A stretch of DNA of 64,000 bases, taken from the NCBI GenBank assembly GCA_001460835.1, contig CYKH01001151.1, forward strand, positions 1,930 to 65,929. Reading direction: 5' to 3'. Positions 20,183 to 32,300 of this stretch are shown in pieces (the stretch's first letter is position 1; each line of letters begins with the position of its first letter). Source of the stretch: Bodo saltans (lineage: Eukaryota; Euglenozoa; Kinetoplastea; Eubodonida; Bodonidae). The notes beneath the pieces were generated by a model, which had not been told where the DNA came from, made no database searches, and was given only the letters and a program-made list of their open reading frames with translations. Both the position numbers and the translations under genes were made by a program.

Positions 20183-23100
20183 ATGCGCACGCGGAACAAC
20201 ATGAAAGGCTACATTGCCCTACCCCGCACCCTGCAGAATTATTCATTCAGTACTGCTCGGATGGTGGTATCCATCATCATTCCCATGCTATTGTTATTCA
20301 CGATGTTGTCCCCTGTAGCCGACGCCACAGGCCATACTCGTTCCAAGACACCTTCCAGCTCCGCTCAAATCTCATCCTCGCTGCGGACCTCCACGGCGTC
20401 TTCCACTGCTTCAGCGTCGTCGTCCAGCGAGCTTAGCCACACCAAACCATCTGGTAGTAGCACCATCACTCTTAGCGTCAAGGAATTGACATTGACACTG
20501 TCAGTGTCGCAGAGCTCTGATATGACTCTCAGCGGCAGCGATAGCCCTAAGACCCGAACATTAGTGCAAACTGTGTCAGAGTACCCGACCACTGAGACCG
20601 CCACGCTGACCGACACACTGTCCGAGCGCTACAGCTCGTCCAAGTCGTTCCCGTCGCGCACCGCTTCATTTACACCACAGCCGTCTATGACAAAAACGTT
20701 AACATTGACCGATAACCATGAGCAGAGACCATCGCTCTCAGGGACCAGTAGCCTCTCACGAGAGCACACCGAGACGCTTACCAGCTCACCCACAAGTGAA
20801 AAGACTGTGAGTGGTAGTTACAATCATCGCGGAGTGGTGTCCGTCACAGTACTACTGACGATATCGAAGCGGCGGTCCGATGGTCACTCGCACTCTCTCA
20901 CTCCTGAGCGACCCACAAAGAGCGCCTCTGTGTCGGAGTTCTCAACCAAAACCAAAACAATTACGCCGGCCCCAACACCTTCTCGCTCCTCTTCCATCTC
21001 TTTTCAACTGTCCGCTAGCCGCAGCTCCAGTGATGTGCATACCGCCACGCGTCTTTCACTGTCCGCCAGTAATTCCGTGACGGTTTCATTCACGCAGTCC
21101 GTCCAACTTACGCCGTCTAATGGGACCGTGTCCCTCACCATGTCGTACACGGAAACCAACACGACTACTCCACCCCCTACGCCAACCTCTACTCTGTCCT
21201 TCTCACGTCACAACGTCACGTTCACTGGAACAGAAAGTCTGACCCAAGACGTTGGCAGCAAATCCGTCACGGACTCGTCTGACATGACCGTCTCGTCCAC
21301 TCGCACGAAAACAGAATTGGTGAGTGGGTCTTACTCCTCCATGGGTACCCACTCGGAGAGCCACTCCAAAGTCGACGTGACGCGGACGAAGACGCAATCG
21401 ACGACGGCGTCGATTCAAGTGCTTCCACGATTAGTCGTTCCTTCTGACCATACGATGCGACTAAGCGGTACAGGTTGGAATAGCACGATGATCGCGTCGC
21501 AGCGTGCTGACCTTGTCGCACTTGTGACGGATGATTTGATGAGGATCTTACATGTGAATAAGAGCCAAGTGGAGATTTATGGCTTCGCGATTGGAAGCCT
21601 TCTTGTATTCTACCGCATCTCGCAGCAAATCCGTCACGGACTCGTCTGACATGACCGTCTCGTCCACTCGCACGAAAACAGAATTGGTGAGTGGGTCTTA
21701 CTCCTCCATGGGTACCCACTCGGAGAGCCACTCCAAAGTCGACGTGACGCGGACGAAGACGCAATCGACGACGGCGTCGATTCAAGTGCTTCCACGATTA
21801 GTCGTTCCTTCTGACCATACGATGCGACTAAGCGGTACAGGTTGGAATAGCACGATGATCGCGTCGCAGCGTGCTGACCTTGTCGCACTTGTGACGGATG
21901 ATTTGATGAGGATCTTACATGTGAATAAGAGCCAAGTGGAGATTTATGGCTTCGCGATTGGAAGCCTTCTTGTATTCTACCGCATCTCGCCAACCGATGC
22001 TGCGTATATTAGCCCAGACGTCATCAATGCGCTGGTGCAAAACGGAGCCTTCACCAACACGACGATGTTTTATCGATCGTTTGGGCTTACAGATCCCATA
22101 GTCGTGTTAAATACCACTTCATCCGCTGCGTTCGTGGTGCCCAACCAGGCGTGTGGGAATACTTGTGTCATTGCAATTGTTGCTGTAGTCACTCCCATTT
22201 TGTGCGCGCTCATTGGATGGGCCGTGGTTGTGTGGTGGAGGGGCTGGTCTGCTAAGAGGGCGAGGAAAAGTCTCCATAAACGGAAAGAGTACAGGTATCG
22301 GCTGCGTCATGGAGGCTCACAGCCTCCTCATTGGTACGACTCTGATCCGTATGCAGATGGCCATGGCCCTGTAGGGTGGGCAGGTGATGTGTCGTCTGAT
22401 ACCCCAACGCCTCCTGACTCGCCTTTCCGACCCCGTGATGACGATCTCGGCTTTGGTGACGCCAATTCTCGCACGCAAAGTGACTACGACTACGACGAAG
22501 TCGTCCCAGACGATGCCGCTTCGTATGAGTTTGAGGGGCGTGTCGGATACGATGCCGTCACGACGCCGCTCATGGGTCGTGGTGGAAACAACAACCGACG
22601 AGGATTCTTAGAAGAGGGAGAAAGTGAGGTTGGTGGTGGGGAAGTGATGGACGGTGAGGGAGGAGAAGACGATGAGACAGCAGCCGTGGAAGGCGCTGGG
22701 GAGAAGTACTTAGATGACGATTATCTCTATCAAGAGGAGGCACACAATCACCATCATAATGGACACGACGATGGCGAGGGTTTTGGCTCACTTCCCAACG
22801 ACAGCGTTGGGCAGAGCCTGAACGCATCTCCCCCGTGGCTAACCACACCGCTGCGTGTCCCATGGTATCGACCATCCGCTGGCCGCTCTGCGTCCTCTGA
22901 CGCCGCTCCGCCTGTTGCTATGATTTCTGGCGACGGTGGTGAGACAAAGAGAGAGGTGACTTCTCCCCTCACGGTTGGGGCCCTTGGAGAACTCGACCGT
23001 CAACAAACACCGCCGCGAACGCCTGGCTTCACACCAAGACAGCATCGTAAAGCGGTACAGCGAAATCGACGACTCGAACTCTTCGCTGCGGCGCCGCCTG

Positions 23101-25597
23101 ACCCCCTCGTGGCTGGAGGAGGGGCAGATGTCATTGCCACTGACGACGCGGAATTGGAGCGTTACCTTCACGAAGATTTCCCAGAGCCTGCCTTCTCCGG
23201 CTACGGCGACGACGATGTCAACGATGATGATGAGTATGAGTACGAGTACGTCTATCTGGACGACGAACGTCGACAACTGTCCCAGAAGACGCTAGTGCAA
23301 GTGTCTTCCACCAAAACGGTCAATGCGCCGCAGATCTTGCGTGCCCCGCCAGCGTTGCTGCCTAATACCGCAGCAAACCAACCGTCTGCGCAACTTCCCT
23401 TCCGCGTCCCAGGTGCCCCAAATCAACAACCTGTGGTACCTCCGCCCGCAGTGGTGGCGGCCCCCCTTGTGCCGCACGCTAGTGGGAACGGTGCGTCGCT
23501 GAGACGACCACCTGCAACCGCAGCTCGTCGGGTCAACTCAGCTGGTCCACGTTCCATTGGAACAACCATTGAGCGGCCTACCTCGCCCACCACCACTGCT
23601 GCTGCACCACCCGGAGGAGGAGGAGCAGTTGCGCCACTTCCCTTCGAGCAGCATGATGTCCTCCCTAAAGGTCCTGGTGGTTTCAACTTCGCGGAGTGGG
23701 AACAGACGATTGAATTCCCTCGAGAATTGCCACCGCTGCTCATCAGCACCGATGATCATCACCTCCTCGCACCCTCTACCGCAGTCGTGTATGTTGCAGA
23801 GGATACCAACTCACTTCAGCGATCGCCCCAAGTGTCGCATCGTCAAGGTGCAGCAGCTGCACAGCAACAGAGTAGTTCCCCGTCGCCGCGTAAGCTGCAA
23901 CAGTCAGCAGATCTTATCGCAACAACCTCGCCGTCCGTCACGGCCATCTCGTTGACGCCGCGGGAGAGGCGACAGAAAAGAAGAAGCGACAGAAAAGAAG
24001 GGAAGAAGCGAACCTCGTAGCAAGAGGACTGCCTGACACCGATGATCTGCCGCACAACACCTTATCCTCTCGCCGCCTGCGGGAAGATGCTGATGCGATG
24101 GCGGTATTCACGGTTGCTAGCGATGACGGCCACTACTCTCGTGGCCGCGACGATTCCGCACACCGGGTCCACAACTTTGGTGGATGGGCAGTAGTTAGCC
24201 CATCAGGTAGAGGTCCCGTATCTCCGTCTCGCGACTCTACCGATGGGCACGCCATTGTGTCGATTGCACCCACGGAAAGCCCTGAACAATATGGGAGCAT
24301 TGTGCCTCCCTCCTCCGCATGGCGTCGTGGCATCACTACTGCTACACACAGGAATGAGGACGATGATTTCGATTCCTCTATGGTGGGTTTCGTACGACGC
24401 GACAAGAGTGAGGACATGCCACCATCTACGCCACCACAGCAGCAGTTGCCCACGAACACAGCGAGCATGACAGTGTTTAGCAAGGGTGCTGGGGCAGTGG
24501 TATCCCGTAGTGCGATGGTGGCCGCCTTGGGAGCACCACCACCACCACCGTCGAGCAAGCCTGTTCTCCCGTCCGCTGCCGCGAGAGCAGCTCCTGTAGC
24601 AGCTGTAGTAGCTCCCGCTATCGTTCAGCCATCGACACAAAAACGTATGTCGCTCACAGCAAAAATTGGCAGTCTCTTCTCCTCGTCAAAGAGCAGCAAG
24701 CAGAAACAGCAATCAACAACAGCAGCAACCGAGGAACCTTCGCAAAACAAGCAACTCGTTACCGCTCCTCCTGCTGCTGCTACCGCCGTCGTCTCACCAA
24801 CCCTCACACCAGTCACGTCCGCACGCTCACAGGCTCCTTCAGCAGTATCAGGTGCCGCAAAATCGACACCGGATTTCTTGACAGTGCGGGTTCCATTACC
24901 TAAATCACAATCTGTCGTGTCGCCTCCTCCCACCGCATCACCCGTGTCTACGGCGCGTGGTAGCGTTCCGCCCTCACCGCCCCCCGTGAAATCACTCCCG
25001 CCGATGCCCTCACCATCGCAGCCCAGCTTCAAGCTCGACCCCAAGCCGCGTCAGACAGAGCAACAACATTCCTCTGTTATATTGCCGATGATACCCTTCA
25101 TTCCCGAAACCGTTTCCGTCGACGGTAGCAGCGTGCAGAACAGCAGTATCACATCTGCAACTGCCAACAGCAGCCTTGTGGAGCCCACACCGGGGCTTTT
25201 CTCCCCATCCCTTGTACCTGTCGGTGTCCCGTCGTCGGCTGCCCGCCCAAGCCGCAGCAGAGAAGTGAAAATGGTCGACGACGACGCACCGCTGCCTCGA
25301 CGAAGCAGTTCCATCCACTCAAATTCATCTGCCGGGTCATCCGCTGGCTCAACCGACAGCCGCCGGAAGAAGAAGGCAAAAAGGCGCAATCGCCGCGAGA
25401 GGCCTCCTGTTTATGAAGATGACTTGGTGGCGATTGTGACGGTGGACAATGGCAAGAATCGATCGAACGAAACGTCTCCTAGACATCACGACGGTGATGG
25501 GGACAACTTTCCTTCTAACGCCATAGCGTCTCCGCCGCCGGTATTAGTGAAGAAATCCTCTGTTCGCTTTAAGACGCCCTCAGACGACGACGCGTAG
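20183..25597 (+). pseudogene. Family B membrane-mucin-like protein, split by a 367-bp duplication and one indel
   Basis: The gene opens with a signal peptide (MVVSIIIPMLLLFTML, about residues 27-45) and a short S/T-rich ectodomain of about 350 residues with a TTTPPPTPTS module. The juxtamembrane domain (MRLSGTGWN ... AIGSLLVFY), a CGNTC pair and a membrane span (about 22164-22238) follow, then a very long acidic/proline-rich tail with EYEYEYVYLDD at 23231-23262. A 367-bp tandem duplication (21255-21988) shifts the frame, so the first frame stops at 21649. Near 23965-23985, in repeated CGACAGAAAAGAAG, the frame shifts back. Sequence past the stop at 24020 reads without break (REEANLVARGLPDTDD) into the block ending at 25597. 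That block has no intergenic spacer of its own, so I treat it as the end of this gene. Its ending carries RRKKKAKRRNRRERPP. Confidence 0.7.
21255..21988 (+). repeat. 367-bp perfect tandem duplication
   Basis: Bases 21255-21621 are repeated directly at 21622-21988 with no spacer and no mismatch that I can see. The unit spans the end of the S/T-rich region and the first half of the juxtamembrane domain. The size is not a multiple of three. Perfect identity and exact abutment fit a very recent event or an unmerged contig overlap. Confidence 0.92.
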
Positions 25598-26383
25598 GTA
25601 AAAAAGAAAGAACGTAACTTCAATTCCTCTCCCCCCTTCTCAACCTCCTCCTTCTCCCTTCCTTCGAGCTCTAGACACTCTACTCCGTCCCTCACTCTTG
25701 TTTGTTTTGCTTTGTTTGAAACTTCAGTTTCGTTTTTGTTGCTCGCAAGTGCTGCCGCAAGTGTTTTTTGCTGTTGTATTCACAAAAATGACGGGAAAAA
25801 GATCTCAAGGTCAAAATAAACTTTGTGCTGGCAGCCTTGGGGTGGAATGAGTATGCTATGTGTTGACCTTCATTGGTGTTGTACTTCTGTCCCGGATTGC
25901 GAAAATAATGGAGGGGAAAACTACGAAAGGAATTTCAATGCCAAAGAGGAAGAGTGGATACCAAAGAGAGAGAATTTTATCAAGACGAGACGTAGCTGTA
26001 CTTTTATTACCCACTACTGTGTGCATTATCAAGTTGTTACGCTTTGTAACTGTTGCAAAAACAAATTACTCCGTGAAGAAACGGCCTTCACTGCCTTTAA
26101 CCTTGTTGTTGCACTTCGGTGAACTCATTTTGATTGTCGTGTGTCTTTTTCTTTTCTTTTCTTTTCTCCTTCAGTTTTGTAGTAGTGTGCATCACCCCAC
26201 ACACTCGTCGTGTTAGCTGTGCTTTCAGCAGGCTTTTTGCTGCCAGTATAGACCTGCACCGATACGACGGAGGCTCTCTCTCCGCTACGTGAATACCCCC
26301 CTAGTACACAAAGCAAGCAACCCCACAACAAAAAGAAACAAATAGTTGTTACCCAAAATCGCAACATCATACAAACACCAATC
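25598..26383 (+). other. Intergenic spacer with trans-splice signal
   Basis: Pyrimidine-rich 3' UTR-like sequence (25617-25700) is followed by mixed sequence. Two overlapping open frames around 25823-26216 have no recognisable domain, and the second reads through the CTTTT repeat, so I do not call them. Confidence 0.5.
26145..26174 (+). promoter_or_regulatory. CTTTT-repeat polypyrimidine tract with CAG acceptor
   Basis: A pyrimidine-only run built from CTTTT units (26145-26172) ends in AG at 26173-26174, about 210 nt before ATG 26384. It is a candidate spliced-leader acceptor. Confidence 0.6.
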
Positions 26384-29300
26384 ATGAACGCCAGAATACC
26401 TCACCATATTTCCTCATCAGCCCAGCAACGCAGCCTCATATCCAACCGTGGTGTGGCTCCACCACCACCACTACGGATGACGAAAGGCGCCGCGTTGCCG
26501 CTGATGATGTTGTTAGTAACGTTCGTCCTCATAGCAGTGAGTCTTCCCCATAGCGCGCATGCGAAGGGGCACAAGTCGAAGTCTCGCAGTACTTTGAGCG
26601 AAGAGATTTCCAAAACAGTTTCTGGTTTCTCCGCTCCGCAGAGCAAGTCAAAGTCCATGACCATTTCGCCTACAGTGACGGTTAGGCTCACTATTACACG
26701 CTCTGTTCTCATGACCATATCCACAACGGAGTTCAATACAGAATCAATCACCGCATCTCCTGTGCCGTCAACGTCCTCCTCTGCAAGTAGTACACTGATT
26801 TACACCCCCTCACAAATTGTGAGCCCATCAGTGCCTAGCATTACGAAAGATCAGTCCGTCACATTCAAAACGTATTCGTTGACAAGAACGGCGAGTCGTG
26901 AAGCCACGATGACCACCACGGCAAGCTCCTCACGATCTCCGATCACGCAACAGTTGTCGATGACGTGGAGTGGTTCTTCAAGTTTGACGTTATCTGGAGA
27001 GCCAACGTTCTCTGCTCGCTCCATTACCATGTCTCACAGCAGCTCGGAAGATTTGACTGCTACGGTGCACAGCCGAAGCTCGTCGCTATCTCGCACCGCG
27101 TCGAAGACCCAAACTGAGTCTGTGACAAGCTCAGCAGAAGTGTCTGGCTCGGCGTCGCCATCGTACTCGTCTACAACGTCACAGTCGTTTTCTATGTCAG
27201 AGGAAGTCTCCGCCTCGGGTGACTCGATTTCTTTAAGTCTGTCATCGTCCATGTCCCGCAGCTCATCGCCCAGTAGCTCGGCGTCGGAGGAACTGACCAT
27301 GTCTTTCCACTCCCCGTCGAGAACGTCATCGCGGAGCTCCAGCGCGTCTGCCTCCATCTCCAAGAGTTACCCCTCCATCACTCGAGAGCAGTCACTTACC
27401 ACGTCCGGCACCCAGCAAGCAACGGAATCACGGTCGGCCACTTTCTCCGGTTCGTGGAGTCGATCGTCTTCGCTCACCCCAACGATGAGCTCGTCCACTG
27501 AGATCTCCCAGAGTCGATCTCAGTCTGCCTCGAGTAGTCTCACGCCAACCTCGTCGTTCACTCGGGAGATGTCTCTGACCAATTCAGCGTCATCCACTTC
27601 TTCTTTCTCACGGGAAATGTCAGAGACAATCAATAGCGGATCCACTACCTCATCTTACACGACGTCGGTCACCTACTCGTTGAGCCTTAGTAGCAGCGAT
27701 AGCAGCAGCTACTCCCTCTCCTCAAGTGCCTCATGGTCGATCTCTTCGTCGTATTCTATCACCACGTCGACTTCACAATCAAGCAGCCTGAGCTACACTC
27801 TGTCGGACTCTCATGAAGAGACGTCATCTAAAACGATTTCTCCTTCGCACTCAGTAAGCCCAACACTTAGCGACAGCATGATGCCCTCGACCACAAAATC
27901 TATCTCCGAAGACATATCAGAAAGCAAGTCATTCTCTATGACAGACAGCGCGTCAAGATCCAGTTCTGCAACGTTCTCAAAGGAGCCAACCTTTTCCTTC
28001 TCGCCTACCATCACTTTTGGAAGTCCAACGTCAGAACTTTCGGCGTCGCCCACAACATCCGACTCGCCGTCAGACACTAGCTCCAATAGCATCACCGAAT
28101 CTCTCACATCTGAGGAAAGTGCTTCGGGTACGAGGTCGTTGTCCCCCACACTGACTGCAACACCGTCCTACACGTACTCGATTTCACCCAGTTTTGAACT
28201 CACCAACTCAGAAACACTGAGCGGCTCCCCAACCGACACCTTGACGCCATCTCAGCAAGTTTCTTTTTCGCCTTCCATCACCCCATCGACGTCATCCTCG
28301 TCGAGCATGTCCTTTACAGATGAGCTCACCCAAACGTTCTCGCCAACATTGACCACCACCATGACGATGACATTCACGCTTTCTGTCACCTACTCCCGGT
28401 CACTGTCACACACCAAGTCCCAAAGCCGCACGCAAACGTCCACAGTCACCATGTCTACCTCGAATGAACCCTCGCTATCGCATTCCACTTCTTTTTCGAG
28501 TGAACCCAGCACGACGTTCACGACAACGTTTACCCAAGAAGTATCCTTGTCGCGCTCCTGGTCCATCACTCAAACATTCTCCATGACCATCTCAAAATCA
28601 ACGTCGGTATCGTTCTCACCAACAGATTCAGTTACCGGTTCTCCGACCGACGAAGTCTCAGTGACATTCAGTGGATCGCAATCACAAAGCTCCACGCATC
28701 CCTCGCGTTCCCAGACATCATCGAAAACACCCTCCACCTCTGTATCGATGTCGAATACTGTATCAGACGACCCATCCGCCTCCAAGACTATCACCGCTGA
28801 GATGCCTAGCATCAGTGCAACCGATACGCCCTCTGACACGAAGATCCGCACGCCAGTCAAGACCCCCACCGTCACCTTAGCGTTGACGATTAGCAACAGC
28901 GGTAGCTACACTCCGACACAGACATTTACCGTGTCAGACTCATTGACTGACAACATCACACCGTCCATCTCCAGCACTCGAGATCAATCGGAAACCCACT
29001 CGTTATCGCAATCCATGTCCCTCACTGACTCTCCTACGATCGACAAAACGTCTTCGTATTCATCCACAGAAGACACGTCAAGCTCTAGAACGACCTCGTC
29101 GTCAGAAACCTCCTCGAACTCCGTCACAACCACAAAAAGCGTCAGCCTATCCCGAACTGCGTCGCCTACGAAATCTGACTCCCCTACCAAAACGAGCTCG
29201 ATGTCCAGCACGCAGCAACGGTCCATGACGATCAGCGACACACCTGAGAAATCCACGTCCGCCTCCGCTAGTGGTACGACGGAACTGAGTGAATCCAGAT

Positions 29301-32300
29301 CGCTTAGCCCGAGTGCATCCCTGTCCACCTCCGACTCTTCGCTTCCAAGTGCATCGCCATCGCCCAGTGACACAAGCAGCACATCAACATCATTGTCAAA
29401 AGAATTGTCTGCATCATTTACTCCAACGTTTTCCAAAGACGTCTCTGCCACTTCAACACGCACCGAAAGCATTTCGGTATCGAACACCATCCCGAGCCGC
29501 ACCAGGCCGTCCAAGTCATTGTCCCCGACCGGCACGAAACAGTTCTTCCTCCCAGGAGAAACGCCGACCATGTTGCTCAGCCTGACGAAAACAAAGACGC
29601 CGAGCGCTTCTGATAGTCCACAGCCTTCCTCTTCTAAAACAGTATCTGCCACCCCAGACGACAGTTTCACCGCAACACCAACAGATTCCGCCATGGCATC
29701 CCTTTCCATGTCCGATACCATCACCGGTACCGCCTCCTTGTCGATGTCCGATACCAGCGAACCCTCACGATCCGCGACGGCATCCCTCTCCCCCCAGGCG
29801 TCCTCCTCAAAATCTGTGACTCTTAGTGAGTCCACCACCATGACGACGAGTAATTCAAATGAAGTGACCAACACAAGGACACCAGTGCCGTCTCCCACCG
29901 CCTCGCTCACCGACGACAAGACGCGAACTGTGTCACCGACGGTGCGGCTGCCACCAACGAAAACGCAAACACCAACGTTTTCTCGCAGCCATTCGATGAC
30001 GGGAACGAATAGCAGCAGTCCGTCTCGCTCCGCAACAGATCAAAAATCATCGACGCGGTCGTCGAGTTCTTCCCCTTCGCAATCATTCACAACCGAAAAC
30101 TCCACCTCCAACACGCTTAATATGACGTCGTCGATGTCGTTTACATTTAGCGCTAGCATGAGTAGCTCCCAAGCAGTCTCCTACTCGACGAGCAGCTCAG
30201 CGTCTTACTCGACTTCTCAAAGTTTCACTCAAGAAATTACAAAATCATTCAAAAGTCAAACGCCAACGGAGGAGATCAGTGCTACCAAGACCTCATCAGG
30301 ATCACCATCTGCAAGTGGCACACCGACCAAGACGGTGGCACTCATTCCCACGAGCACCATCACAAGCGAAACGCTAACAGAAACCCATGAAATTACTGTA
30401 CCTCCAGGGCCCTCCGTCACACATCGCCTCTCACATTCATCATCACCGAGTGCGTCCGCCTCCGCGACCGCTGAGCGGCCAAGTGCCTCTCGGACCAGCT
30501 CGTTGTCGAAGGAAACCTCTTTGACCAAGACGATCAGTGCGTCTGGTAGCTCCTCCTTCACGCAATCAGCGTCTAAATCAATGTCACCATCGTTATCGCG
30601 TTCGGTTGCATCATTGTCTCAGTTCGCGACGGTGTCCAAGACACCCTCGAAAGATGTGTCGCTCTCAAAGTCAATGAGCGTGTCGCCGAGTTACACATTG
30701 ACCTCCTCCGTTACTTTTGACGGCTTGTCTGCGTCACGATCCTCCTCCCCTACGCAGGAGTCCACACGATCACTCCCCTCCCCGTCTATGTCACTTACAA
30801 GCAGTGCGACGGTGGACGACACAAACACCGTCACCCGTAGCATGACGATGTCTTTAACACTCACCCCGAAGCCTCCCCCATCCCGGACGGGCTTTGTGAC
30901 GATTTCGGAAACGCTCACGCCTACCCGAAAGATCACAGCGACGCGCACGGAACTCTTAACGCCGACTAGCACTGCCACCGTGACCGTCACGCTCCTGAAA
31001 ACTCGATCCGGCAATACTGAGACGGTCACAAGCGTGTTGAGTCAAAGTTTCACCACAACGATGACAGCCTCCTCATCGTACTCATTGTCGACGTCGTTTT
31101 CAAAAGAAGGCCCCACTGCGACCACCACTCAGAGTGAATTGTCAACCATTACCAACACGTACCTTGTGACGGAGACACAGCCCAAGACGCCGTCACGTAT
31201 CCCAACGCTCTCCGCCACGTTTACACCCGATCGCACCATGACCATATCGCTGTTCGTGAGCTCCACGAAGACAGCTCTGGTCACGCCGTCGTCCACTCTA
31301 TCCGATTCTCGAGAAAAGACAGAGTCGGCATCGCTGTGGATCACCGAATCCGCAACGTTGAGTGACAGTTCCATCCGAACATCCTCCTACACGGAGGAGC
31401 TACTGCCCACAGCATCGAGGACGTGGAGTATTCTACACGCTTCCCAAACACGCCTACGAAACTCCAACACGCCAAGCAAAAGTAAATCAGTTTCATTTGC
31501 TTCCTCCTTCACTCGCACATTCGGGTCCGTGACGCAAATGTCATCTGCAACGTTGAGTGCTGCGATGACATTGACCTCCAACGTAACGCTATCCCGTTGG
31601 ACGATGTCCATCACCGCGCAATTAAGTGCCTCTCTTTCCAAGTCTGAAGAGATCTCTCAAACATTCACACGTTCCGTCACCGCATCGCCATCTCGTGACC
31701 TTTCTGCGACGCTGCCCACCATCACGTCGACGTTATCGAAGGACGTCACACCCAGCGTCACACGAACAGTGCCACCGCTTAGAACAGACTCCCCAACCTT
31801 CACGTATGTAGTGTCAGCGACCCGCAATCGCCGTGCGAGTGTCACGACCGTGCCCTCGCACTCTGCGTCCGTTCAGGCCACGAAAAGCGCATCGTGGTCC
31901 CACGCCGAAAGCTTTTCCTCAACTCGCTCACTGCGCTCCACGACCACCGTCACACTTCAGCCCACCACAACACTTGGTCCCACCTTCACTGCCCTCATCA
32001 CTTTATCACCCACTGCGTCACCCACTCGATCACGGCCGCTGCGCAGCGCTTCGGTCACAAGTGCAATGACGGGAACCGCCACAATGGACAATTCTTCATT
32101 GACACTCTCTCAAACGCGGCCGCCCACACCAACGCCGCCTCCTACGATTTCAATTACGATGACGCCATCCATCCCGCCGCCCCCGACTCCAACAAAGACA
32201 AAGACGCCACTGCCGACAGCGTCCGCCTCAGAGGCCAAAACAGAAAGTGGCTCACAAACGAAAACGTCAATGCTCTCAGAAACAGCAACGCCACCGCCAA

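Noticed and set aside
24098-25597. Independent gene with start at ATG 24098
   Set aside because: No signal peptide, no spacer or pyrimidine tract upstream, and the frame is open upstream of the ATG into the preceding tail; better read as the end of the same gene.
25823-26216. Two overlapping small open frames in the spacer
   Set aside because: No domain, no match to neighbours, and the second runs through a CTTTT pyrimidine tract that looks like a splice signal.
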